A stretch of DNA of 64,000 nucleotides from the NCBI GenBank assembly GCA_003260075.1, contig QLIY01000096.1, forward strand, positions 62,001 through 126,000, in the 5' to 3' direction. The DNA comes from Phallusia mammillata (Eukaryota; Chordata; Ascidiacea; Phlebobranchia; Ascidiidae). Position 1 is the first letter of the stretch, and each line of letters begins with the position of its first letter. Under the pieces are notes generated by a model, which made no database searches, was not told the DNA's origin, and saw only the letters and a program-made list of their open reading frames with translations. A program made the position numbers and the translations under genes. Below are positions 54,901 through 64,000 of the stretch, in pieces.

Positions 54901-57900
54901 ACACGGGGAAGAACAGTCATCAGCAAACTTACTAACTTTTACTGGACAGCACTTGGACCTTGTTTGGGGTCTGAGGTATATTTAAGCATTCCTTACACTG
55001 TTATACCAATTACAAACTGGTGGGGCTAAAATCAAACCGTTTACTCGAATATATTTGTAAACTGTGTTCCATAAAGGTCTGATTAAAAAACGAAAATTGT
55101 ACCTTCTTTCGCAACATAAAGGCGAAGAGATCTTCTTGATTCAGATGGTTTTGATACTGTTTTTTCCACTGTTCTAGTGAGTCTTTTGGTACTGGAATCT
55201 AAATCCCTGTCATTGGCTTTCGGTTTTGTAACAGTCTTTGAAAGCTGCTTGTTTTTTGGGACTACAAGCATTGCATTTTTGTCAATTCGAATCGGAGTCA
55301 CTTTCTTGGATGTCTCTTGAGCTTTAAGGCTTTTTACAGTAGACTTGTTGGGTTTGATCTATAAATTAAATAATAACTTTTTAATATGTGACCCTAATTT
55401 TTGTGATGCAACACTTTTAAATGTAATCAGCGAGAAACAAAGTTGTTAACAAGGGATAAAAGAAAGCTTAACCATTGGATACAAATAATAACATCTGCTT
55501 TCCAGGAAAAATACAATGTGTACTGCAAGAAGGGACTGGTTACTTCCAATGGGTGTCCACAAGAGAAATGACTACAAATGTCTGGTTAAAAAAGCTTACC
55601 CAGGCCCTACAAATAGTGATAGAGTTCCTAAACACACCTGTGCAGTTTGATTAGATTTAGACTTCCTTGATGATCGAGTGCTGGCTGAAAGTAAACAAAT
55701 AAGGAGTCAAAAACACACATATTGTAAGCATTGATGAAAAAGTAATATATGCAACATGGGAATAGACTTACCAAATACATTATATACATACACATTACAC
55801 GATAGAATTGATATAACTTTGGCAATTTTCACACAGACAAATAAAGTGATTTGTGCCCCATTGCTTACATGTTTGATAATGTTAACATGTTACCTTTGCT
55901 GCTGTGAGTAGACAATGAACTGTCACTGTCATTGGCACTGTCAAGAATGTCTAAAGCTGCCACACTAACATCAACCATTCGCATCTTGGAAGCTGACAGC
56001 GGAGAGGTTAAGGTTGTTTGTTTTACGAAGTCTGAATTAGACTTAACTGGTGTACTTGCCCCTGTTTCAAGAGATAAGAAATTGGAGATAGACTGATATG
56101 GTTTTCACAAGGTTGTGCTTTGCTATGCCTTGCTAATTATAAGTATAAGCGATTGTAACCAACAATGAAACTAACAAAGCGAAGTCAGAACATCAAAGCT
56201 TTTGATGCTGATTTGCCTTGATACTGATCAGCGAATAGCCAATGCTTAAGACAGAGACACAGTTGCACCAAGAAAAAAACAACATTTGTGTTGTTTAATG
56301 TCTACCTGATAACAAAAAGGCTGATAACGATAAATATATGTCAAATATCAATATATCATTATGAGGTGTGGGCAAGATATATTGATAAAATATAGTTTCA
56401 AAACTAGAAGGGTGGCTTAGCACATATTGCCCTTGCACATACACTATGATCTATTTTCAAACATAAATATATTTCCTATGCTTATTTTGTATTGGGTCCC
56501 ATATTAGCCATCGTCTTTTATAACCTTGGTTGTTTCTGCAGGCAAAAACTCATGGGTCCCCACACATGCAAAGTTGAAAATAATGCAATTCAATAGATAA
56601 CAATGAGTAAGTTTGGTATTGTGAAGACAAACACAGTGATTGGTACTGTGCATATCTAAATATGCTATATGGAGTAAAAACTATTTAAATTAAAAAACTC
56701 ATTTTAGGGGGCTAGTAGGATAACTAATTGAGGTTCAACACACACAAACTTAAAAGTAGGAAACCACAATGACTCAATCAATAGTACTGCAAAATTTCAG
56801 TCCAATCTGCCAACGTTTAAAATTTCAACCACTAGAGGTGTTTTGAGCAACAACCGTTAATGTTTCTGACGTCAAAGGGCTGTTAACAACCCCCGAACTG
56901 CAATGGCGCAATAACGATAATTGGCATACTTTACAAGCTATCCAAATTTTAGCCAATTCTGACATTGTTTACAAACTCACCCCTTTTAGGGGGCTAGCGG
57001 GGTAAATACTAGGGTTATCCGGACAAACAAAGTGGGATGCACATCTACAAAACTATATCTACCATCTGTATAAGTTTCAGCCACATCCATCAAGCATTTG
57101 ATAGAAAAACGAGTCAGACAAACTTCGGGGGAAAATACCCATTTTAGGGGGCTAGCGGGGTAAATACTGGGGTTATCAACAAAAACAAAGTGGGATGCAC
57201 ATCTACATAACTACATCTACCATCTGTGTAAATTTCAGCCAAATCCATCAAGGATTTGATGGAAAAACGAGTCGGACAAACTTTGGGAAGAAAAAAAAAG
57301 AAGAAAAACAAACAAACATTTTGAGTAAAATCAATATGTGTCCCCTTCAGGGAAGGGAACCCATAATTATCTAGGGAATTAATACTGTTAGGTAGAAGTA
57401 TGTAACTTTGTAACCTATGGGCAAGAAATACTATTTACCAGGATCAAACCATAGCTGCACCTTTACTTTGTTGCGTACCAAACACTCTTATTGAGTGTAC
57501 AGCTACAAGTCATATTGTTGGGTCGCAGAAAAATGGCACTGGACACACTAATTCGCTAAAAAAATATTATCTTGGGGTGCATAACCTATTCTGCAGGTCT
57601 TAAACTGGCCCTGTTTTTGAAGTATTATGCATGATTTACCTTTGCTTTGTTTAGTGTCCATAGAGTTTTCAGTTGGCTTCAGTGGTGTTTTACCAGAGAT
57701 GGTGGTTGTTTGGTTTTTCCTTTTACTTTCTTTGGCTTTTTTATTTTTCGCTAGATCTTGCACAGATTTTTCTTTGGGTTTGTTTTCATTTTTTCCATTG
57801 ACAACTAAAAACAATAGATTTTGACAAGTGAGTCCTAATTAAAACACCCTTAATAATTTTCAGGCGTATCACCAAGCTTATGCAGTCTAATACTTTTACA

Positions 57901-60875
57901 AATCAGGTTAGTTTGTTTTAGGTGGGTAATGAGCTATATCTTGTTAGTGAGCAGTACCTTTATCCATTGGTGGGTCAGCAACTCTGACATGCCTTCCATT
58001 AAAACTTTTCCTGTAGTAATAGTTGAGTGTTTTTTCGTGTTTCACTAAAAATGTGTTTATTGTCTTTACATTTTCATTAAAGCCATGTTATAACAACAAA
58101 TTACCAGTGGATCGTGCTGGGGGCTCTTGAACCCATGTAATCCTACATGACTTGGTAATGGTCTCGGCATCTATGATTTTATCAGATTCAGCAACACATA
58201 GAAATATCTGTTAGTACAAAAAAACGTTTTCACCGTGATCAGCTTTTTAGGAGATAAATGTCACGTTTATGTACCTCATTTGAAAAACAGTTTGCTGGCA
58301 ATCTGGTTTTGGGCATTTCATCCTGCTTAAAGAACCAAGTGACACAGGCATATTTGCTGTCAATTGTTGCACCTAAAACAGTAAACAACTCTTAGTAATA
58401 AGCAATTAATTTGCGGCCAAGGCAGTTCAGGGGTTAGCACCACTACTTTTGTGCCTACCAGGTTGGGACATTTTAAACCCAATACCTTTCAGCATGACTC
58501 AAATATCACAAAAAAATCATAACCTAAAACACACTGAATGAATTATTAATAGTATAAAATAATACAATACGCACCATGTTAAACTTTGTTGACACTTAAT
58601 CCTACCTATGTCATAAAATGCTTCTATCCTTGCAATGTAATCGTCTTTCCCTTCCTCTCCACTGGCAATGATGGCTCCATCTCCAACAGAAACTCTTTCA
58701 CATTTAGAAGTTACTACATCGGTAATTACAAGGGTCTTGTAGAACCTGTATAAAAAACAATACACAAACACTGAAACATGTGATGTGGGGAAGTGGAAAT
58801 AAGGAGTTTTGTATGTTAAGTACATAATACATGTTAAGAAGACAAATCAAAACTATGTTATAGTTATTATTACTCCATGGTAAAACACCTTAATTAAGTA
58901 TCTATCTATACTTAGGTATTATAACGAGGGCAAATTCATATTTCAAAGCATTCTAATTAACCTTTTTCACATGTGATGGCGTATTTAACAGCTTTTTGTT
59001 TATGTTCAATATTAGACCAATCTGATTTGCGTTGGTAAGTTAGTATGACATTCAACAATTCATGAATATACCAGCTTAATTTTGAAGACAATTTAACAAT
59101 TGGTAGCTTGGTTGTCTTGAACAAAAAAATTAGCGCGGGGTTGGCTAATCTTTGTGTGTCACATACTCATCATCAAAATTATAATGTTCTCCTTATGTTA
59201 AAAAGTAACATACATGGCGGGAAAAAGTGGGGAAGTGGGGATGCTCCATCCCGGGAAATCGGTCACACTCATTTTTAGCTCTTTGTGTAAAAGCGAACAC
59301 AAAAGTCGAAAAGTTTTGCGGTGGAATAACGCAACAGCGCCAGATTTTACTTCTGGTTACAACCGGCGATGCACCGAAACGTCACGTAACTAAAACGCTG
59401 CGACACATAGGTCAACACACAAGGTGCTGAGTGACTTTGTTCGCAGTAGTAATAGTACACATCGTTGTTACGATTTTTAATCTTTACTAATCAGCTGGAG
59501 TTATTTTTAGAACTTGACAGACTAATTATTGAGTTTAAAAATCTACTGCATCTCAGTGTTTCCGAACAGCGTAGTAGAAAGCAACGAAAGCGCATAAATA
59601 AGTTTGGATGACTCTTTGTGTGCGAAAATTACAACGTTGGAAACGTGAAATGAGCTGCGTTAGTTTAGTATTCCTGTTGCGTATAACAACTTGGGGGATT
59701 TACGGAAAAATGGCGGGAAATTTTGGTGACTTCCCGGGAAATTTGCATTTTTTCTAGCCCTGGTAACATATGTTCTATCATTTATCGTTTATTTCCAAAA
59801 ACTATTCTTGCTTTAACTGTTTCTGTACATAACAAAATGCTTCAGATTTAAATTGTTCCTACAAAGCTTAGTCCACTAATTCAAGAAATCAAATCATCCC
59901 TATTAAATATATTTATAGATAAGGTAACAAGAATACAAAGTGTCAAAATGGCAAAACTTACTCTGACTTTCTCTGTCCAGTTAACTTTCTTAACCTTTCT
60001 AATTCTTCATGTTGTTTTATACAAGATCTCTTTTCCCAGCTGAAAATTAGTTTAGTGTCCTGCAATTGACAATAACATTAGCATTGTTCAATTTACAACA
60101 GGGCTTGTTGCAATAGTAGGTCCACACACAAGAGTGAAACTGTTCTTTTGAAAAGGCAAAGTAGTAAACCAGCAAATATTAAAACCTGATTAAAAATATA
60201 AACCTTAATGATGGATCATGTAAAATCAGCTTGCTGGTTATAGGTACAATGCAACTCTAAAATAAGACGTGTGGATAATTTCATAACTATAATAACCATG
60301 AAGGAGCCTCAATGCTGATAAATCCAACTTTTAAAAGATTTTTAAATGTTATTTCGCAATTTGTTTCTACAGATACATTATTCCCACTGTCAAAATGCAA
60401 ACTACCATAACATCAGTGTAAAATATATGCAACTTGATGTTCAGCAACCTACATACAAAATATACAAAAACAACTTCAACACCAAAACAAAGCAAAGTTA
60501 TTGTATGAATAAACAAGCTTAACAAATATAAAACTAGCATGCTGAAACTTACATCTTCAATACTTTCAACTTTATTGTTGTTAATACGGTTTGCTTCTTT
60601 TTTACTTTTGTTATTAACTTGCTTTCTGGTCTTCATTGTTGTATCTGCATTACAAAAATTTTGAAACAACAGAAACACAGTAATAAATTCGTAAACAGAC
60701 CTGTTAAATAGTTGTTATTTCTCAAGTCCTGATCGGCCTTCCTCATGTCCGTCGCACTACCAATAATGCGCAACTTCGGCGGAGGTGGTGAGGTCTCCAA
60801 TACATCACGTGTCATTGATTGCATTTCCCGAAGCACAGAGATGCGGCTAAGTTTTGGAAGTTGCCTCTTGGACAT
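45931..60875 (-). CDS. ORC1: Origin recognition complex subunit 1
   Basis: Twenty-three coding exons in transcript order: 60875-60701, 60644-60553, 60059-59962, 58745-58606, 58372-58275, 58207-58105, 58044-57958, 57804-57640, 56061-55894, 55684-55638, 55358-55103, 54844-54707, 54421-54242, 53659-53453, 51376-51264, 50883-50705, 49989-49818, 49338-49210, 48857-48693, 48378-48221, 47766-47677, 46705-46546 and 46056-45931. Phases agree throughout, giving 1081 aa (human about 861). A BAH-like chromatin-reading region spans about 90-265 (SWEKRSC to [11 protein letters not shown]). A long charged linker follows. The AAA+ ATPase has Walker [11 protein letters not shown] near 755-763, Walker B VLLVDELD near 835-842, sensor-1 AIANTMD near 870 and an arginine motif [13 protein letters not shown] near 935. 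The C terminus is a winged helix ([32 protein letters not shown]). It nucleates replication origins as the ATP-binding ORC subunit. The start at 60875 follows a likely acceptor; an upstream Met at 60947 is less likely. Confidence 0.95.
47069..47260. mobile_element. hAT-like fragment in an ORC1 intron
   Basis: CAGGGGCGGGCAACTTCTCC at 47069 resembles the ends of hAT-type elements, with GGCGGGCC and GCAGGCCGG nearby. I could not find the matching right end, so the boundary is a guess. One ambiguous base (n) is at 47426. Confidence 0.35.
49412..49707. mobile_element. hAT-type MITE in an ORC1 intron
   Basis: Left CAGGGGTGTCCAAACTTTTT and right GGCCACACTTTGGACACCCC are inverted repeats. Target duplication ATGTAATG (49404-49411) / ATGTACTG (49708-49715) matches 7 of 8. 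The overlapping ORFs are not genes. Confidence 0.85.
51779..52945. mobile_element. Harbinger-like MITE, TGGGTCCCC family, copy 2 (nested)
   Basis: TGGGTCCCC at the left and GGGGACCCA at the right are both flanked by TAA. The right end has the same TGTCCCCTTCAGGGAAGGGG hairpin as the copies at 12153 and 56553. Most of its interior is missing (N). Confidence 0.8.
51788..52766. other. Assembly gap of 979 N
   Basis: A run of N within nested transposons. ORC1 exon phases match across it (one base carried into AGT at the junction), so no coding exon need be missing, though one cannot be excluded. Confidence 0.99.
56553..57363. mobile_element. Harbinger-like MITE, TGGGTCCCC family, copy 3, with internal repeats
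   Basis: Starts TGGGTCCCCACACATGC, ends TCCCCTTCAGGGAAGGGAAC plus CCA. Right flank TAA, left flank TCA. The interior carries TTTTAGGGGGCTAGCGGGGT twice (about 56984 and 57142), each followed by about 150 bp of near-identical sequence (AAAGTGGGATGCACATCTAC), and a diverged third copy near 56702. It lies in an ORC1 intron. Confidence 0.75.
58411..58490 (+). repeat. tRNA-like SINE remnant
   Basis: AGTTCAGGGGTTAGCACC resembles a tRNA A box, followed by GTGCCTACCAGGTTGGGA. The B box is poor. It lies in an ORC1 intron, and it could be chance. Confidence 0.3.
59213..59762. mobile_element. hAT-type MITE with exact 8-bp duplication in ORC1 intron 3
   Basis: Left CATGGCGGGAAAAAGTGG and the inverse of the right end, CAGGGCTAGAAAAAATGC, are imperfect inverted repeats. 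CCCGGGAAAT / ATTTCCCGGG occurs inside both ends. GTAACATA flanks exactly at 59205-59212 and 59763-59770. The ORF 59227-59430 lies inside it. Confidence 0.8.
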
Positions 60876-60924
60876 TTCTGGAGGCGCAAAAACAATCAAC
60901 GAGCGCAATTTGAGCGTTTTTTTC

Positions 60925-60932
60925 CTGAAAAC
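60925..60932 (-). promoter_or_regulatory. 3' splice acceptor just upstream of the ORC1 start
   Basis: On the minus strand TTTTGTTTTCAG ends 49 nt before the ORC1 ATG at 60875. No upstream coding exon is apparent. It is comparable to the sites before DEF8 and BPNT1. Confidence 0.4.
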
Positions 60933-60947
60933 AAAAGCTTGAAGCAC

Positions 60948-63728
60948 GTTCCCGCGTTTTGCGTGCTTTCCCTAAACCGACATGATTTAAATCGACATTC
61001 TTTTTTTAGATTTCTATTCCGGAAAAATTAAAGTACGTTTTTTCATTCTCATGTAGTCTGTTTGAGACAAATTAAACGTGGTAGGCCTATAGGAAGCTAT
61101 GACATTGCCTTATTTCCTTTCTCTATAGTTTTTCGGCAGAGAGAAGGAAATAGTGGTGGACAAAAAATATAGCTGAAGTTTAAAAACACGACTGAAGTAA
61201 AAAAACGGTAAAACTGATTTTAAAATCTTGATTTGGGAAAAAAATTGATAACACTGCAGCTAGTGTAAAACCCATACGTGGACCAAACACATTTATATTT
61301 GTTTTCCACATTGATGTTATGCATACTTTGAGAAGTAATTGTTGTTATTTGTGCCTAAATCTTACATTTGCAATGGAAATGTTGGCACTAATCTACCAAT
61401 GAAAATCCTTGCAAATGGTACGCCCTGTCGAGTTTTTTTTTAATTGGTGTGGGAGTCAAAAAGTTGTTGGATGGGTTCAGGCTCCCTATTTATTGTTTTT
61501 ATGGCTTAGGTTCTTATTTTTTCAAACAAACTAATTTCGGGTTCAGGTTAGGTCTACGTTTTAAACCGGTTTACTTGTATGGCTTCTCATTATCTTCACG
61601 GCTATTATTCTCAAAGAGTTTGGCCGTGCACTGCGCGATACATTATTATTCGTCTGGTTTGAAACTCCGTGCGGCATTCACTTTTTTTCTGCATTTTTAC
61701 TGGGTCGGAGCAGATTTAGGTTTAAATTTGCATGAAAAATTGCAGCCGTTTTCGCTTTCCCAAAACCGGACTGCGACCTTTGTACCAACACATAACATTT
61801 GATTTGAGTTAAAGATATCATGTAAACTTCCTGTATTTGACTAGAAGGGCCTTTTCAGATTATCACAAATTTATACGAAAAGTTTGGACAAGGGACTTTG
61901 TCCGTTACCCTTATAGCCTACAATAAAATGAATTTCGGCCTATTTCGACCTTAACTGACTAAATGACCAGTTCAAGTATCTGTGAACGAACCTTTGGACT
62001 GTACTGTGTTTTTCGAATTTGTTTTCGCCGATTTTCCTACCGATATGCTGTATATCCCTCAACACAAAAGCCATGATATTCAAAGAAGTGGTTCACCGTG
62101 TACAAAGGTACAAATTGGGGTTTTGGATCTCAAGTAAAAAACTGCAAAATTAGTTTGTACGTATCTAAAAAGGGCTCCTAAATCAGATTCCTATATCATT
62201 TTGGTATTTAGAACATGAATTTACAAGCCTGTGCTTTTTGCTTCTAAATCTTCGGTGTTTTGTGTGACCAAAAAATATTAGTCCGTTGCAACAAAAACGT
62301 TTCGGCAATATTCTTGCTATTGCTTTAAGATGTTAAAACGTTGTTGTTCTCCAAGGTATGGGAACGCAGATTGGACTTCGATCAAATAACTCTTCTTAGA
62401 AATCAAGCGGAACACGATTTAGTGGAAGGGACAAGACCAATTCCCAAAATGTATAATTCACTACCTTATATGTCAAACCTTACAGCCAAGAAAAACATTG
62501 ATGTGCAAAAGTTATTATTTTCGGTTGGGTTTAACTCATTCGAAAAGTCCACAACAATATAAGTTTTTTTGTCGTACTGGCTGGCGAAAACACTAAAATG
62601 TGTATAGTGAACGCAACGAAAAATGAATAAACCCTGCTTATAGATACCAATTTTAATTCTCTTTCATTTTTTAGTATAGATTTGAATGATATAATTTACC
62701 CCAAGTTTCCTACATAGTATTCGGCAATCAATTTATTCTTGCTTAAATTTACACTTAAATAACAAATTACCCCTGTTAGAGCATTTTTTTACAACTCGTT
62801 TACAAATGGGTCAACGAACCGCAGATCATGTTATTAATGCAGCTGAATTTTAAAAGTCACGTTTTGTTGATGAATTGGCTCCAGCAAGGTTGACAGTCGA
62901 CTTGTTTGCTGTTTACAAGCAGCTTTGGCGGAGCCGTAAAGTCGCAAATTCACAGTTGAAAGTGACGCTTTTACGAGTTCTAAAACCAGGTGCGGTGCAC
63001 AGGTGGGCAGACTCTTGGCACCAGACAGCAAACATTTAAGGCGCACTTGATACAGAGTGTGAAAAACACTTGGTCCAATTGTGCGAGTTCGTATAACCTT
63101 TGTTCTCCAAACGGAACTTTAAATGTGCTAAATCCGGCTTGGTGATTGTTTTGACGTTCACCTAGCGAAATAAACTCAACTGAAACATATTGCGTACAAA
63201 AACCTTCAAAAATACTCTTTTGCCGGCTTAGTGTTATGTTCTTTCGCTGATACGTTTAATTTCAGTGTCCCTAAAACGTAATTCACACGATTTTTGGTTG
63301 CGAACATTTGCCAAATCTGGAATAGTTTTTATGCATGTCTGCATTCTTTTGGTCCCAAGTGGCACAAATACACGACCCAAATGCTTTTACCTATTTTGCA
63401 TCACGGTTTGCTTTTTGGAAAATGAAATAAAAGGTGATTTCGGCATGCCCTCTTTTTAGGTGGATTTTGTGAAAGTAGGTATATAACTTGTAACACACCG
63501 CCAACAGGATCGACTGAGAAAATAAGCAATAAAAATCGACGCTGCATTGCAACCAACGGTCGCGATATTGCAATAATTGCAGCATTTGTTTACCTTGCAT
63601 TTTCATGTGGGCAAGCCGCTCTCCTTTTCTGGCGCCGACGCTGGCGCGCGAACAAGCATTGGCGTCGATTTGGCCACCGCGACATTATTTCCTCTTACGC
63701 GGGTCAAGGTACGATTCCGGCCCGGGGG
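60948..63728. other. Intergenic stretch between ORC1 and the next gene
   Basis: No exon was recognised. ORFs at 61449-61802, 62341-62562 and 63265-63459 show no known domain. They could hide exons of an unrecognised gene, but no chain of splice sites with matching phase was found. Confidence 0.35.
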
Positions 63729-63729
63729 A

Positions 63730-63736
63730 ATAAAAG
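63730..63736 (+). promoter_or_regulatory. TATA-like box of the 63.8-kb gene
   Basis: ATAAAAG follows a GC-rich segment and lies about 100 bp before the start codon at 63831, which leaves room for a short 5'UTR. Confidence 0.35.
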
Positions 63737-63830
63737 CAATCAACCCCGATGCCTTGGAGCATTCTGCGTTTGATTTGTTCAACGTAGGCATTTCAAGAAA
63801 CCTGTTATACGAAGATCCAAGTCGGCGAAA

Positions 63831-63915
63831 ATGGGGCGACAGGCATTTGCCCTGCTGCTTTTGATGCTCATCTGTTTTGTGGCAACTGAGGCGCAATTGG
63901 AGGAGCCAGTAGCAC
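63831..63915 (+). CDS. First exon of a secreted or membrane protein (cut by the window end)
   Basis: The ATG at 63831 opens a 28-residue frame that is a textbook signal peptide: MGRQAFALLLLMLICFVATE, then AQLEEPVA, with likely cleavage near ATEA/QL. A good donor (GTGAGT) follows at 63916. The protein family cannot be told, because the rest lies outside the window. Open frames running through the exon in other phases look like shadows. Confidence 0.65.
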
Positions 63916-64000
63916 GTGAGTAGGTTACATACAAATTAGTACATCGCAGTTTGCCAGTACAAGAAATCGCTATCGCCATGAAATACCAAAACAGCATCTG

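Noticed and set aside
59227..59430. 67-aa ORF as a gene
   Set aside because: It lies wholly inside a hAT-type MITE with exact target duplications.
60875..60947. Upstream Met (60947) as the ORC1 start
   Set aside because: A strong acceptor at 60925 falls within this segment, which would make the upstream codons intronic or leader sequence.

Overview
The window looks like nuclear DNA from an invertebrate chordate, most probably a Ciona-like ascidian. This is an inference. It rests on AT-rich, compact multi-exon genes with GT-AG introns of about 50-1500 bp, clear bilaterian orthologues, dense short transposons in introns, and possible unpaired 3' splice sites just before three start codons, as expected for spliced-leader trans-splicing. 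No prokaryotic gene organisation, CRISPR array or virus was seen. One 979-base assembly gap (N) lies at 51788-52766.

Layout. 0.3-0.65 kb: an unrecognised minus-strand ORF. 3.3-9.8 kb (+): DEF8 (C1 plus Rubicon-homology zinc domain) with an unusual NPF-motif tail. 11.3-17.5 kb (+): a PRELI/slowmo-family mitochondrial lipid-transfer protein. 19.2-21.7 kb (+) and 26.6-24.3 kb (-): two convergent, multi-exon, apparently non-coding genes. Their upstream regions are homologous and their introns carry repeated elements. 26.76-29.06 kb (+): a small gene with a mitochondrial-type N terminus that diverges from the second non-coding gene and runs into a transposon. 31.6-32.5 kb (-): an intronless seven-helix membrane protein. 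34.0-39.2 kb (+): a divergent alpha-tubulin with Gln at the Lys40 position. 41.3-44.8 kb (+): BPNT1 (3'(2'),5'-bisphosphate nucleotidase). 60.9-45.9 kb (-): ORC1 in 23 coding exons, convergent with BPNT1. 63.83 kb (+): the first exon of a secreted protein, cut by the window edge.

Exon boundaries were worked out by hand from splice consensus, unbroken phase and remembered family sequence. Totals are DEF8 798 aa, PRELI 233 aa, alpha-tubulin 451 aa, BPNT1 305 aa and ORC1 1081 aa. The coding genes are unrelated housekeeping or signalling functions and do not form one pathway.

Repeats. At least a dozen short non-autonomous DNA transposons can be delimited, several with exact 8-bp target duplications (hAT type), one family with TWA duplications (Harbinger-like) and one with TA duplications (pogo/Tc1-like). 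Two are nested insertions. The most unusual region is 19-27 kb, with the paired non-coding genes.
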